Below, in pieces: positions 33,123-43,486 of a stretch of 64,000 nt of DNA. This DNA comes from Clostridium frigidicarnis (GTDB lineage Bacteria; Bacillota; Clostridia; Clostridiales; Clostridiaceae). Every line of letters starts with the position of its first letter. The stretch's first letter is position 1. Location: NCBI RefSeq assembly GCF_900111985.1, contig NZ_FOKI01000015.1:34669-98668 (forward strand), in the 5' to 3' direction. The notes beneath the pieces are model-generated. The model saw only the letters and a list, made by a program, of their open reading frames with translations. It searched no databases and was not told where the DNA came from. Made by a program: the position numbers and the translations under genes.

Positions 33123-35003
33123 TTATACCATTATTTTGCAGATATTATTTGTAAATTCTACAGGATCATTTATTGTTAAGCCTTCTATAAGAAGCGCTTG
33201 ATTATATAATAAATTAGTGTATAGGTCAAACTTATTTTTATCTTTATCATAAGCTTCTTTAAGTGATTTAAAGACATCATGATTTATATTTATCTCTAAA
33301 ATTTTATCTGCCTTTATAGTTTCATTATTAGGCATAGCACTTAGTATTTTTTCCATTTCAATTGAAAGTTCACCATCATTTGATAAGCATACAGGATGAT
33401 TTTTTAATCTTTTTGATGATCTAACATCCTTAACTTTATCTGATAATACATTTTTCATGTGTTGGAATAACTCATTATTTTCTTTATTGTCAGTGTCAGA
33501 AGAATTTTCATCTTTTTCAGTGTCTATACCTAAATCACCGCTAGATACTGATTTAAATTCTTTCTCTTTATAAGACATTAACATTCTTATAGCAAACTCA
33601 TCAACATCGTCTGTAAAGTATAATATTTCATATCCTTTATCTGAAACCACTTCTGTCTGAGGAAGCTTTTCAATTCTGTCATTTGATTCACCAGCAGCAT
33701 AGTAAATATATTTTTGATCTTCAGGCATTCTAGAAATATATTCATCTAAAGTAACCATTTTCTTTTCTTTTGATGAATAGAACATTAATAAATCCTGTAA
33801 AAGATCTTTATTGCTTCCAAACTCACTATATATTCCATATTTTAATTGTCTTCCAAAGGATTCATAGAATACTTCATATTTTTCTCTATCATTTTTTAAG
33901 ATACTTTGTAATTCACTTTTTATTTTGTTTTTTATGTTTTTAGCAATAAGTTTAAGTTGTCTATCATGTTGTAGTATCTCTCTAGATATGTTAAGAGATA
34001 AGTCTTCAGAGTCAACTATACCAGTTACAAAGCTAAAATAGTCAGGCAAAAGGTCAGCACACTTATTCATAATTAAAACACCATTTGAATAAAGTTCTAA
34101 TCCTTTTTCATAATCTTTTGTATAGAAATCATATGGAGTTTTTTCAGGAATAAATAAAATTGCATTATAACTTACTGCACCATCAACACTAATATGAATA
34201 TGTTTTATTGGTTTATCAAATCCATAGTGCTTTTCAGCATAGAAGTTTTCATAATCTTCTTTAGTTAGTTCTTGTTTATTTTTTCTCCATATAGGAACCA
34301 TACTATTTACAGTATCTTCTTCAGTATATTTTTCATATTTATTTTCATCATCACTTGAAGGTTTTTCTTTAGTTATATCCATTTTTATTGGGTATCTAAT
34401 AAAATCTGAATATTTCTTAATTATAGATGTCAATCTATGTTCATCTAAATATTCATCAAAGTTTTCATCTTCTGTGTTTTCTTTAATTTTTAATATTATA
34501 TCTGTACCAATAGAATCTTTTTCACATGGTTCTATGGTATACCCATCCACACCTTTAGATTCCCATTTATAGGCTTCGTTACAACCTAAAGCTTTACTTA
34601 TAACAGTAACAGTATCAGCTACTAAGAATGAAGAATAGAAGCCAACACCAAATTGACCAATTATATCATATCCATCTTTAAGGTCATTTTCTTTTTTAAA
34701 GTTTAAAGAGCCACTTTTTGCTATAACCCCAAGGTTATCATCTAACTCTTCTTTTGTCATTCCAATTCCAGTATCTGAAATTTTTAATAATCTATTTTCT
34801 TTATCAGCAACTATTTTAATGTAGTAATCCTCTTTCTCGAAGACTAAAGAGTCATCTGTTAAAGTTTTGTAATAAATTTTGTCAATTGCATCACTTGAAT
34901 TTGAAATAAGTTCTCTTAAAAAAATCTCTCTATGAGTATAGATTGAATTAATCATAAGATCTAATAGTCTTTTAGACTCTGCTTTAAATTGTTTTGTTTC
35001 CAA
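33123..35003 (-). CDS. htpG: Chaperone HtpG (Hsp90)
   Basis: The 626-residue protein has the Hsp90 ATPase motifs [20 protein letters not shown] (residues ~20), [13 protein letters not shown] (~75) and [13 protein letters not shown] (~112), plus [14 protein letters not shown] in the middle domain. HtpG is a cytosolic ATP-driven folding chaperone. Length is typical. AGGGGAG precedes the ATG. A CIRCE operator ~80 bp upstream predicts repression by HrcA and heat induction. Confidence 0.97.
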   Translation of the reverse strand: METKQFKAESKRLLDLMINSIYTHREIFLRELISNSSDAIDKIYYKTLTDDSLVFEKEDYYIKIVADKENRLLKISDTGIGMTKEELDDNLGVIAKSGSLNFKKENDLKDGYDIIGQFGVGFYSSFLVADTVTVISKALGCNEAYKWESKGVDGYTIEPCEKDSIGTDIILKIKENTEDENFDEYLDEHRLTSIIKKYSDFIRYPIKMDITKEKPSSDDENKYEKYTEEDTVNSMVPIWRKNKQELTKEDYENFYAEKHYGFDKPIKHIHISVDGAVSYNAILFIPEKTPYDFYTKDYEKGLELYSNGVLIMNKCADLLPDYFSFVTGIVDSEDLSLNISREILQHDRQLKLIAKNIKNKIKSELQSILKNDREKYEVFYESFGRQLKYGIYSEFGSNKDLLQDLLMFYSSKEKKMVTLDEYISRMPEDQKYIYYAAGESNDRIEKLPQTEVVSDKGYEILYFTDDVDEFAIRMLMSYKEKEFKSVSSGDLGIDTEKDENSSDTDNKENNELFQHMKNVLSDKVKDVRSSKRLKNHPVCLSNDGELSIEMEKILSAMPNNETIKADKILEININHDVFKSLKEAYDKDKNKFDLYTNLLYNQALLIEGLTINDPVEFTNNICKIMV

Positions 35004-35083
35004 TTAAATCTCCCCTTCCAATATAAATAATAATTACTTATTTAATTATTATATCAGTAAATTCTTTATAAGTAATATATTTG

Positions 35084-35110
35084 TTAGCAATCACTACTGA
35101 TGAGTGCTAA
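35084..35110 (-). promoter_or_regulatory. CIRCE element (HrcA operator) of htpG
   Basis: TTAGCAATC, nine spacer bases, then GAGTGCTAA: this is the CIRCE inverted repeat TTAGCACTC-N9-GAGTGCTAA with a single mismatch. Confidence 0.9.
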
Positions 35111-35481
35111 TCAATAATTTTTATATAACATATTTTTAAGTAGATGTCAATATTGTTTAAAAAAATCATATGAAAGTTATACATTAAATAGGGGGTTATA
35201 TTAAGAATATGTAAATCAAATAGAAAAGTTATATTGAAATTTAAAAATATAAGTATAATAAAGTAATAATTTTCATAAATATAATTTATTTAATAATGTA
35301 ATCCAGTGAAATTTCCATATAATAAAAGTCTAAAAGTATTATATATTACTTAAAATGATAAAAAATACTCCATATATATTATATAGGAGCAGAGAACTAG
35401 ATAAGCTTATAATGAAAATACAAAGCATCATTGAAAGCAGTGTAAATAAAATTTTTATTTTACATACTTTCAATCTTTCAA
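35111..35481. other. AT-rich gene-free gap
   Basis: Very AT-rich sequence between the htpG promoter and repeat copy C. No reading frame with a ribosome binding site and no clear RNA gene is seen. Confidence 0.5.
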
Positions 35482-35554
35482 TAAGGCACATTCAAAAAAA
35501 TAACAAGTCAGTATGCTAGTATATTTGACTTGTTATTTTCTTTCATGTGCCTAA
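35482..35554. repeat. Dispersed palindromic element, copy C (full short form)
   Basis: TAAGGCACATTC, A-run, TAACAAGTC, core AGTATGCTAGTATATTT, GACTTGTTA, TTTTCTTTCATGTGCCTAA. The two arms are inverted repeats of ~26 bp starting AGGCACAT, flanked by TA. It lies 18 nt past the end of the minus-strand NERD-like gene. Confidence 0.9.
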
Positions 35555-35571
35555 TGCTTTGTAGTTTTAAA

Positions 35572-37191
35572 TTACTTTAAGTCAACTTCAGTATTAGAAG
35601 TTAATTTAACATCTTTAATTTTAACTTTTTCACCCTTAGAATTTACTTTTGAAACTGAATATATTCCAGGTATCAATTCAATATTTTTTGATGTGAATTT
35701 TTCATCATTAAAATATATTGGCTCATCTGAGGGTAATGTTATGTTTAAAGGAATTAAGTCAATTTTTTTATCACTTGTTAAATATAGATTAGTATTTACT
35801 TGAACATTTTCATCTGCATTATCAGAAAATGACTTTGAGTTAATACTATTAATAAACGATTCATCATCTTTAAGTAGTGATAAAAAAGCTTTTTTTTCGG
35901 ACGATGGAATTTCATTATTAACTAGAACTTTATCTAATGCGGTTTCATCTGAATTTTTTATAGCAGTTTCTAAATTGTCGTTAAAGGTTCGTACATTTTC
36001 ATATAATATTGCTGTATTTACACTTTTATAAAGTATAAATACTATACACATACATATTAATGCTGAATATAATAATTTGAATTTTCTAAGATTCTCATAT
36101 CGAGCATTTGAAAATTCTCGTTTGATTTTTTGATCCTTTAAAGTTGTCTCGGCAGAAGTTTCTATGTCACGTAGAGTATTTAAAATATTTCCTAAAAAGC
36201 TATGATATACAAATATAGTTTTAATTAAATCTAAGTTATTTAAATCAAATTTATAATCTATTTCTTCAATATGACTTAAAAAGTTTGCCGTTATGTTCTC
36301 ATGACAGTAATCTACAAGCTCATTACTTAAAATTTTATCATGACTTATCAAGTTAGAATATAGTGAATCAATCTTTAATATAGGTATATTTGAAGAATTT
36401 AATATAGAAGCCTCATCATTTACAACAAGTACTAATGGATGAACATTTATATGTTCATTACACACTTTTTTTTGTTTTAAGTTAATATACTTTTCTATAT
36501 AATTACACGGGATAGATAAATCTTCTTTGAGAGATCTTGAAATTAAATTCTTTTTCATCCCTTGATGTTTAAAAGCTCTACCGTCAGGAGAAACTTCAAG
36601 ATGAACATTATTATCTCTAGAAAAATTAAATATCTTTAATGCAAATATACCATTATTAGTTATAACTAACTCATCAATTATTTTAAAATCATTGTCATAA
36701 GGTATTGTAATATTATATAGACTTTTACTGTAGCTTAACTTGGAAATAGAGCTATTAGTAAGGGCTTTACTTTGCCTATATAATTCATATGTAGTTTTAT
36801 ATTTATATAAAGACTTAAGGTCCCTTAAAAGAGGAGATATAATATCTCTTATGTCAGTCACATCTTCATATGAAAATAAGTTAAATATGTCGTCAGGTAC
36901 TATTAAAAATTTATCTATATTTTCACACAAAATATAATAAGAATCGAAATCTTTTTCTAAGGTCTCTAATATGCTTATACAATCTTTTAAAGTAAGATTT
37001 CTTCTAATCGCTAAAAAGTTTAATTCTTTACATAAAAATTTGAACTCATCTATTAAAATTCCTTCTATAAAGTTATAATAAGATAAAGGATCAATATATT
37101 CTTTGGATTTAACAATTTTTTTACTGCTTTTATTTAGTGTTTCTAGTTTATTTTCCATTGTAGGTTTAACTTCAGTTATTTTAGAAAACAT
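35572..37191 (-). CDS. NERD-like domain membrane protein
   Basis: The 539-residue protein is read from ATG 37191, nine bases after AGGGGG. Its middle (residues ~165-300) has IDELVITNNGIFALKIFNFS, the strand pattern of nuclease-related (NERD) domains; the catalytic acidic/lysine residues are only partly evident. One membrane helix, LLYSALICMCIVFILYK, lies near residue 372, with the C-terminal ~150 residues presumably outside. That tail is acidic and beta-rich (ELIPGIYSVSK). Function unknown. It is transcribed alone, away from the TtcA-like gene. Confidence 0.6.
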   Translation of the reverse strand: MFSKITEVKPTMENKLETLNKSSKKIVKSKEYIDPLSYYNFIEGILIDEFKFLCKELNFLAIRRNLTLKDCISILETLEKDFDSYYILCENIDKFLIVPDDIFNLFSYEDVTDIRDIISPLLRDLKSLYKYKTTYELYRQSKALTNSSISKLSYSKSLYNITIPYDNDFKIIDELVITNNGIFALKIFNFSRDNNVHLEVSPDGRAFKHQGMKKNLISRSLKEDLSIPCNYIEKYINLKQKKVCNEHINVHPLVLVVNDEASILNSSNIPILKIDSLYSNLISHDKILSNELVDYCHENITANFLSHIEEIDYKFDLNNLDLIKTIFVYHSFLGNILNTLRDIETSAETTLKDQKIKREFSNARYENLRKFKLLYSALICMCIVFILYKSVNTAILYENVRTFNDNLETAIKNSDETALDKVLVNNEIPSSEKKAFLSLLKDDESFINSINSKSFSDNADENVQVNTNLYLTSDKKIDLIPLNITLPSDEPIYFNDEKFTSKNIELIPGIYSVSKVNSKGEKVKIKDVKLTSNTEVDLK

Positions 37192-37388
37192 AGGTATATA
37201 CCCCCTGTAAGATAATTCTATCACATATGTATATATTTATGAATATATAGTATAAATTATTCGATGAATTAGTAAAGACATAAGTGCTTTTTCATTAACT
37301 TGTTACTTATAACTATAAACTTGTCACTTAAAAGGTGGCGTAGACACTTTTTTATGATATAATATTTTCGGGAAAGAGAGGTGCTTTT

Positions 37389-38255
37389 ATGAGTGATATA
37401 GCAGGTCAGGGATGTGACATTTTAGTCCCATTTAATGAAAGAAAGCCTTTAGAGGAAATTGAGCGCAGTATCATAAAAAAGTATAGAAAGACTGTATGGT
37501 CAAAATTTATAAAGGCAATAAAAGATTATAAGCTTGTTGAAGATGGAGATAAAATAGCAGTTGCAATATCAGGTGGAAAAGACAGCTTGTTAATGGCTAA
37601 ATTGTTTCAAGAACTTAAACGTCATGGTCAAGTGAATTTTGAACTTGAGTTTATAGCAATGAATCCAGGATACCATGAAAATATAAAGGAGCTTTTAATA
37701 GATAATTGCAATTATTTAAATATACCGGTAAACATATTTGATACGGATATATTTGAAATAGCAAACAAAATAGCAAAGGATTATCCATGCTATATGTGTG
37801 CTAGAATGAGAAGAGGATCTTTGTATGCAAAGGCTAGAGAGCTTGGATGTAACAAGTTAGCTTTAGGTCATCATTTTAATGATGTCATTGAGACAACTTT
37901 ACTTAATGTGCTTTATGCAGGAAACTTTAAAACTATGCTTCCAAAGCTTAAAGCAACAAATTTTGAAGGTATAGAACTTATACGTCCACTTTATTACATA
38001 GAGGAAAAGAATATACAACGCTTCATTCAAGGTAGTGGTATATGGCCATTAAATTGTGCCTGCATGGTTGCTGCAAAGAAAATAGGAAACAAACGTTATG
38101 AGATAAAAGCATTAATTGAAAACATAAAGAAAGATTTTAATGATGTAGACAAATCTATATTTAAGGCAGCAGAAAATGTAAATAAAGATGCAATATTAGG
38201 ATGGATAGAGGATGGTGAACATCATTCTTATCTAGATGGATATAAAGAGGATTAA
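37389..38255 (+). CDS. TtcA-like tRNA thiolation ATP pyrophosphatase
   Basis: The 288-residue protein has the PP-loop VAISGGKDSLLMAKLF (residues ~57-72), the catalytic cysteine pair in YPCYMCARMRRGSLY (~135-148) and ALGHHFNDVIETTLLN. CACMVAAKK near 220 may give the second cysteine. This is the TtcA/TtuA group that sulfurates tRNA (2-thiocytidine 32 in TtcA), usually with a 4Fe-4S cluster. The N-terminal ~35 residues, including a CDIL stretch, extend beyond the core. GAGAGG lies before the ATG; a terminator follows. Confidence 0.85.
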   Translation: MSDIAGQGCDILVPFNERKPLEEIERSIIKKYRKTVWSKFIKAIKDYKLVEDGDKIAVAISGGKDSLLMAKLFQELKRHGQVNFELEFIAMNPGYHENIKELLIDNCNYLNIPVNIFDTDIFEIANKIAKDYPCYMCARMRRGSLYAKARELGCNKLALGHHFNDVIETTLLNVLYAGNFKTMLPKLKATNFEGIELIRPLYYIEEKNIQRFIQGSGIWPLNCACMVAAKKIGNKRYEIKALIENIKKDFNDVDKSIFKAAENVNKDAILGWIEDGEHHSYLDGYKED

Positions 38256-38280
38256 ATGTAATATAGATTATAACTAAAAG

Positions 38281-38325
38281 AAAAAGCTCTGTAGGTCTAA
38301 TATAAGCTACAGAGCTCTTCTTTTT
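38281..38325. terminator. Terminator between the TtcA-like and YjiH genes
   Basis: AAGCTCTGTAG pairs with CTACAGAGCTCTT, with flanking A and T runs that suit both strands. Confidence 0.85.
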
Positions 38326-38366
38326 CATTATATAGTCAAACACAATTATCAATTCTAAATTGTTAA

Positions 38367-39722
38367 TTAGAATAAAATGTGAGCAATTAGTGAAATTATA
38401 GGAAGTGTTACTATGGTTCTTGCAAGGAAAATCAAAAGTAAATCCTTAAGCTTTAATGGGATTTTAGAACCTAGTATAAGGCCTCCTACCTCAGACATAT
38501 ATATTAGTTGTGTTACTGATAAAGCTGCAACTATAAATCTAGTCATATCACTAGCAATTGATGAAGCGATTACTGATGGTAAAAACATATCCGCAAAGCC
38601 TACCATTATGGTTTTTGATGCTAGTACAGCCTCAGGAACCCTTAAAAGTTGTAAGAAAGGTATAAAAGGTACACCTAACCATTCAAAAATAGGAGTATAT
38701 TCAGCTAATATTAGAGCTAGAGTTCCCATACACATAACTACAGGTGCTACTCCAAGCCACATGTCAAACACATTTTCTAGGCCATCTTTAAAGAATTTTA
38801 ATATACTATTATTTCCACTTGCTTTTTCTACTGCTTTGTTTAGTCCGAAAGAAAATCTTGTATATCCTTCAGGTATGTCCTCAGTATTGTTAGGTACCTC
38901 TTTTACATAAGAATCTTCTATGTTTCTTAACGGTGGTAGTCTTGGAATGACAATTGCTGCTACAACACCAGCCAAAGATACAGTTAAATAAAAGGGTACA
39001 AACATATGAGATAAATTAACCTGAGATATTACAACTAAAGCAAAAGTTATTGATACAGCAGAGAAGTTAGTTGAAATTACAGCAGCTTCTCTTTTAGAGT
39101 AAAATCCATCTTCATATTGCTTACTTGTTAATAAAACACCTATAGTTCCATCTCCAAGCCATGAAGTAATGCAATCAACAGAAGAACGTCCAGGTAATTT
39201 GAATATAGGTCTCATTACTTTACTAAGAAGTATTCCAAAAAACTCTAACAAACCAAAATCAAGTATTAAAGGAAGTAATAATCCAGCAAATAAAAATACT
39301 CCAAATAATACTGGAAGTAAACTAAAAAGTAAAAGTCCGCCAGTATTTTCGGACCAAATAGCTTCAGGTCCTATGTTAAAGTAAGTACATATAACAAATA
39401 TAAATCCTAAAATTCTTGATGCAAACCAAACCGTCGATACATTAAATAAATTATTTAAATATTTACTGTTAATTATAAATTTAGGCTTAAACATCTTTGT
39501 TATCAAAGATATAAAAAAAGTTATTGATATTAAAAGTGTCATAATTAATGGTAAAGCACTTCCAAGTGATATTGACACTAATTTTGAAAGTGTAGCTACT
39601 GGAATAGTAACTTGTCCTTGTATAACCATAGGAGTCATAAAAAGTAATATTCCTATAGTTGATGGAATTATAAATTTAAGTAGTGCAATTAAATTTAATT
39701 TTTTTGATGCATTTATTTCCAC
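38367..39722 (-). CDS. YjiH-family transporter (nucleoside recognition Gate domains)
   Basis: The 451-residue protein has about ten hydrophobic segments. LLPLILDFGLLEFFGILLSK followed by GRSSVDCITSWLGDGTIGVLL (residues ~150-200), and later MVGFADMFLPSVIAS, are the paired Gate-domain motifs of the YjiH/nucleoside-recognition group. The substrate is not known. GGAGAG precedes the ATG. It is monocistronic and convergent with the TtcA-like gene. Confidence 0.85.
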   Translation of the reverse strand: MEINASKKLNLIALLKFIIPSTIGILLFMTPMVIQGQVTIPVATLSKLVSISLGSALPLIMTLLISITFFISLITKMFKPKFIINSKYLNNLFNVSTVWFASRILGFIFVICTYFNIGPEAIWSENTGGLLLFSLLPVLFGVFLFAGLLLPLILDFGLLEFFGILLSKVMRPIFKLPGRSSVDCITSWLGDGTIGVLLTSKQYEDGFYSKREAAVISTNFSAVSITFALVVISQVNLSHMFVPFYLTVSLAGVVAAIVIPRLPPLRNIEDSYVKEVPNNTEDIPEGYTRFSFGLNKAVEKASGNNSILKFFKDGLENVFDMWLGVAPVVMCMGTLALILAEYTPIFEWLGVPFIPFLQLLRVPEAVLASKTIMVGFADMFLPSVIASSIASDMTRFIVAALSVTQLIYMSEVGGLILGSKIPLKLKDLLLIFLARTIVTLPIISLIAHILF

Positions 39723-40144
39723 GAGAATCTCTCCTTATCTCAATTGTTTTATATTTATACAATATAACTATATAATAATGCATAAATATACAAAAATCAA
39801 TATTGTATTCAAGGGAAATAGATAAATTTATGTATATTTTAAAAATAAATTGTAAAAAACTTTTTATAACTATAGATATAATTAATACATATAATGAAGG
39901 GATTATATTTTTATATACACCCTAGTTATTCAGTGACACATGATGTGGTAACTGTCGTTGTAGAGTAGATTTAATAGGTATAAATATAGATTGAGTAGTT
40001 CTAATTAATAAAGTAGATGATTTAATCTATATTGAAATTTATTAAATTTAGTTCTAAAATTTAATAAGATATTAGAGTTAATGTTTAATTCTTGTATAAA
40101 ATAAAATTATATAAATATAAAGACTATATACGAAGGAGAAATAT
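39723..40144. other. Gene-free gap between divergent YjiH and YccF genes
   Basis: About 420 bp of AT-rich sequence. A less AT-rich patch near 39930-39970 (CAGTGACACATGATGTGG) is not assigned. Promoters for both genes are expected here; none is clear enough to call. Confidence 0.4.
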
Positions 40145-40507
40145 ATGGGATGTTTAGGAAATTTAATATGGATAGTTTTTGGAGGTTTTATACATTCAAT
40201 TGGATGGATACTTATAGGATGTTTATGGTGCTTAACAATAATAGGAATACCAATAGGAAGGCAATGCTTTAAAATGGCATCACTTGAATTTGCCCCTTTT
40301 GGAAAAGAGATTGTAACAGCTAATGATTCCACAGTAAGTTTTTTAGCAAATATCTTATGGTTGATTTTTGGTGGACTTGCTTTAGCAATAGGAAATTTTA
40401 TTAGTGGATTAATTCTTTGTATAACAATTATAGGTATTCCTTTTGGAATACAGTTTTTTAAACTTGCAAAGCTTTCTTTATGTCCTTTTGGGAAAGAAAT
40501 AATATAA
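40145..40507 (+). CDS. YccF-domain membrane protein
   Basis: The 120-residue protein consists of two copies of one unit: LIWIVFGGFIHSIGWILIG with ITIIGIPIGRQCFKMASLEF and APFGKEIV, then LWLIFGGLALAIGNFISG, IGIPFGIQFFKLAKLSL and CPFGKEII. This is the YccF (DUF307) family with four membrane helices. Function unknown. GAAGGAG precedes the ATG. Confidence 0.92.
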   Translation: MGCLGNLIWIVFGGFIHSIGWILIGCLWCLTIIGIPIGRQCFKMASLEFAPFGKEIVTANDSTVSFLANILWLIFGGLALAIGNFISGLILCITIIGIPFGIQFFKLAKLSLCPFGKEII

Positions 40508-40664
40508 GTAAGATATATTATTAAAAGTTTATTTCGAAAATAAGAATTTTAATAATAGATTCATACCATACTAGAATTAAATAAGAATTTAAGGCATAAA
40601 TACGATTGTGTTTTATCAAAATGCAAAGACATATTTGTGTATATAAAGATTAGGAGGGTATGGT

Positions 40665-40817
40665 ATGAATAAAGATGATGAAAAAAACAATAAAACAATA
40701 AAGAAAGAGATTGTAAAAGATAAAAAAGGGTCCTATGTAAGTGAGGTGCAAGAGTTTAATAAACCAGCAGATTATGAAGAGGCTTTTAAGCAATATTATC
40801 CTAAGAAGGATGTATAA
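40665..40817 (+). CDS. Small charged protein, 50 residues
   Basis: ATG 40665 follows TAGGAGGG by about eight bases. The product is lysine- and glutamate-rich (DDEKNNKTIKKEIVKDKKG) and ends QEFNKPADYEEAFKQYYPKK. No family is recognised. The strong ribosome binding site and the aromatic, non-repetitive C-terminus argue for a real small gene. Repeat copy D lies ~120 bp downstream. Confidence 0.65.
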   Translation: MNKDDEKNNKTIKKEIVKDKKGSYVSEVQEFNKPADYEEAFKQYYPKKDV

Positions 40818-40934
40818 ATTAGTATATTTAAAAATAATATAATTATAAGATTCAAAAATAAAGATAGATTAAAAGCTATGAAATTAAGGTATTACCTTAT
40901 ATTACATAGCTTTTATATTTTATATAGAATTTTA

Positions 40935-40998
40935 TAAGGCATATGAAAGAAAATAATAGACAAGCATACTGGTCTATTATTTTTTTGAATGTGCCTAA
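40935..40998. repeat. Dispersed palindromic element, copy D
   Basis: TAAGGCATATGAAAGAAAAT and AATAGAC pair with GTCTATTATTTTTTTGAATG and TGCCTAA around AAGCATACTG. Orientation is inverted relative to copy C. It sits between the 3' ends of two convergent genes. Confidence 0.85.
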
Positions 40999-41038
40999 GT
41001 TAATTTTAAGGGATAATTTAATATGTAATGTATAAAAA

Positions 41039-42211
41039 TTACTGTATATGTATTAAAATAAATTTAACATGGGAATCTCCCCATCCTAAATCAAAAGGAA
41101 CATGATATCTATCTACAGTATGTGAATTTATTAATGGATAACCATGAGAATCAAAGGCCGTAATTATAGCGGTATGGTCCACATCATTTCCAAGAGCATA
41201 TGCAATGACATCTCCAACCTGTAATTTTGATAAAACTCCGTTTGGGGAATCAGTAGTAGGTTGTAATATGTTTTTGAAGTCACCTTTTTTAACAAGTTTA
41301 CCTTTTCCACTATATAAAATATAGTTTTTAAAGGCATCAGCATTACACCATGAAGCGCTTACCTCTGCACCGTTAAAATTTTTATATACACAATACCAAC
41401 TTCCATCATGTTTAAGACCACCGCCTTCTTTGTCTCCAAGACATTGAGAAACAAAGTTTGTACAGTTGCCTCCTATACCAGTAAAATTTTTATATTTAGT
41501 ATTGTATTTGTTTTTTTCTTTACCAGTTGCCCAAGTGACACCACAATAATTGTCAGCATACTCAGCAGCTTTGGTTCTATTATAATTTAGTTTTGAAGAG
41601 GGATTATTTATAGTAGGAGTAAAAGTTACGAAATTATAAACTTGAGTTTTGGTATCTGCAATTTTAGTTTCAGAATAGTCTACAGAATAATTTTTAAGAC
41701 CATCTTCAAAACAATCTAAATAATAATCTTTGCACACAATAAATGAATCATTTAAAGGTTTTAAGTTTATAGTATGAAAAAGGGTGACCCCAAAATTATT
41801 TTCACAATTATCAGAGTCATTTAAGTAAGAATAGGTAAATTTAATACTTTCATCTACTCTTACAGATGCAGATGATTTATTTATATTAATGGATTTAAAT
41901 AGGGGGTAGGAATCTATAGATTTTATAATAATACCCCTTTCTAAAGCCCAATCTCTTAAATATTTTGCTCTTTTTACTTCGTGTTCAAATGCCCATTTAC
42001 CATCACCACAGTTTAAATTATATCTATCTTTAAAATTTAATATATCTCCATTCAAAGCTATATTATTTTTAATTTCAAAAAGATTATTTATAAAGGTTTT
42101 AATATTTTCATCTGAATTGTCAGTGGAAGCTAATGCCGGTGATGATAAAGAAAAAATAATTAAAAATAAAAAAATAAAAATAAAAGAGTTTTTAATTTTA
42201 GATTTTATCAT
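41039..42211 (-). CDS. Secreted amidase-domain (Amidase_6) protein
   Basis: The 390-residue protein has a signal peptide (IKNSFIFIFLFLIIFSLSSP, likely cut after ALA near residue 29). The C-terminal ~170 residues form a putative amidase/NlpC-like domain: AAEYADNYCGVTW, IGGNCTNFVSQCL with the probable catalytic cysteine, and VGDVIAYALGNDVDHTAIIT with the histidine. Such Clostridium/Bacillus proteins probably act on cell-wall peptides. The N-terminal part (~30-215) is a separate, unassigned domain. AGGAGTG precedes the ATG. Confidence 0.85.
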   Translation of the reverse strand: MIKSKIKNSFIFIFLFLIIFSLSSPALASTDNSDENIKTFINNLFEIKNNIALNGDILNFKDRYNLNCGDGKWAFEHEVKRAKYLRDWALERGIIIKSIDSYPLFKSININKSSASVRVDESIKFTYSYLNDSDNCENNFGVTLFHTINLKPLNDSFIVCKDYYLDCFEDGLKNYSVDYSETKIADTKTQVYNFVTFTPTINNPSSKLNYNRTKAAEYADNYCGVTWATGKEKNKYNTKYKNFTGIGGNCTNFVSQCLGDKEGGGLKHDGSWYCVYKNFNGAEVSASWCNADAFKNYILYSGKGKLVKKGDFKNILQPTTDSPNGVLSKLQVGDVIAYALGNDVDHTAIITAFDSHGYPLINSHTVDRYHVPFDLGWGDSHVKFILIHIQ

Positions 42212-42387
42212 AAGTAATACACTCCTATAAGTAATATTTATTTTAGTATTCCAATTAATTATTAACAGTATTCATATACTAATAAATATATAATTAGCAA
42301 AATATATATTGAAATTTAATATTAAAATAATAAAAAAATATGATATACTTTAACATGAAATCCTAAAATCCACTAAGTATATAGTGG

Positions 42388-42423
42388 GACTGGTTCGAGA
42401 ACTCCCAGTATAAAAAACTAAGG
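42388..42423 (+). ncRNA. preQ1-I riboswitch aptamer
   Basis: ACTGG, loop TTCGAGAACTC, CCAGT, then the A-rich tail ATAAAAAACTAAGG. Stem, C-containing loop and tail match the class I preQ1 aptamer, including the AUAAAAAACUAA tail of the B. subtilis queC switch. It stands before a nucleoside hydrolase, ECF transporter and radical SAM operon, which fits queuosine-precursor control. Confidence 0.88.
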
Positions 42424-42475
42424 GTTTACGGTAAGGTGACATAGCTGTATCCTTAGGCATAGTTTTTTGAAAAAC
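42413..42475 (+). promoter_or_regulatory. Expression platform of the preQ1 riboswitch
   Basis: AAAAACTAAGG of the aptamer tail can pair with CCTTAG and AGTTTTTT at 42451-42468. The latter also forms its own hairpin CATAGTTTTT/AAAAACTATG. These mutually exclusive pairings suit a ligand-controlled switch; the direction of control is not clear by eye. Confidence 0.6.
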
Positions 42476-42517
42476 TATGTATATCCAGGTCTCAATAATG
42501 AGAAAAGGAGAAGGAAT

Positions 42518-43486
42518 ATGGAGAAAAAGAAAGTAATTATTGATTGTGACCCGGGAATAGATGATTCCCTAGCATTACTTCTAGCGTTAAAATCCGAAGA
42601 GCTAGAGGTAATAGGAATTACCATAGTTTGTGGTAATGTACCAGTAGATTTAGGAGTAGAAAATGCTCTTAAAGCTTTAGAAATAGCAGATGCACTTCAT
42701 GTGCCAGTTTACTTAGGAGAAAATAAACCTCTTAAGAGAGAACTTGTAACAGCTCAAGATACTCATGGAGAAGATGGAGTTGGAGAATGTTTTTTTGGAA
42801 AAATTAAAGATGGCAATGTTAGAGATGGTGCTGTAGATTTTATAGTTGATACTTTGAAGAACAATAAGGATATATCTATAATTGCATTAGGACCATTAAC
42901 CAACATTGCAAAAGCCATTATGACGGATAAGGAAGCCTTTAATAATTTAAGTGAATTTGTATCTATGGGAGGAGCATTTAGAATACATGGAAATTGTTCG
43001 CCTGTAGCGGAGTTTAATTATTGGGTAGATCCTCATGGAGCAGATTATGTGTTTAAAAATCTTAATAAAAAGATTCACATGGTTGGGTTAGATGTTACTA
43101 GAAAAATAGTGTTAACTCCGAATATTATTGAATTAATAAAAAGGTTTAATGATAATGTATCTAAATATATTGTTGATATAACAAGATTTTATGTGGATTT
43201 TCATTGGAACCAAGAAGGTATAATAGGGTGTGTTATTAATGATCCTTTAGCTGTAGCATACTTTATAGACAGAAGCATTTGCAGTGGATTTTCATCTTAC
43301 ACAGAAATTGTCCATGATGGAATAGCAATGGGACAATCTATAGTAGATAAAGAAAAATTCTATGGAAAGGAAGATAACTCTTACATCCTAACAGAAGTTG
43401 ATGAGAAAAAATTTATGTTAATGTTTCTTGAAAAACTGTTTAAAGATAAGAAAAATATCTTAAAAGCAGTTAAGGAGGTAATATAG
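42518..43486 (+). CDS. queK: Nucleoside hydrolase, probable queuosine nucleosidase
   Basis: The 322-residue protein is read from ATG 42518 after AAAAGGAGAAGG. VIIDCDPGIDDSLALLLAL (residues ~5-23) is the calcium-binding DxDxxxDD signature of inosine-uridine nucleoside hydrolases; IALGPLTNIAKAI and VAEFNYWVDPHGAD follow. In Clostridioides difficile a nucleoside hydrolase of this kind (QueK) releases queuine from queuosine and acts with the radical SAM lyase QueL. The preQ1 riboswitch, ECF gene and radical SAM gene around this one support the same role. The family alone would not give that substrate. Confidence 0.8.
   Translation: MEKKKVIIDCDPGIDDSLALLLALKSEELEVIGITIVCGNVPVDLGVENALKALEIADALHVPVYLGENKPLKRELVTAQDTHGEDGVGECFFGKIKDGNVRDGAVDFIVDTLKNNKDISIIALGPLTNIAKAIMTDKEAFNNLSEFVSMGGAFRIHGNCSPVAEFNYWVDPHGADYVFKNLNKKIHMVGLDVTRKIVLTPNIIELIKRFNDNVSKYIVDITRFYVDFHWNQEGIIGCVINDPLAVAYFIDRSICSGFSSYTEIVHDGIAMGQSIVDKEKFYGKEDNSYILTEVDEKKFMLMFLEKLFKDKKNILKAVKEVI

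Noticed and set aside
42388..42410. GGTTCGAGAACTCCC resembling a tRNA T-arm
   Set aside because: No acceptor stem, anticodon arm or CCA context is present; the stem, loop and A-rich tail fit a preQ1-I riboswitch.
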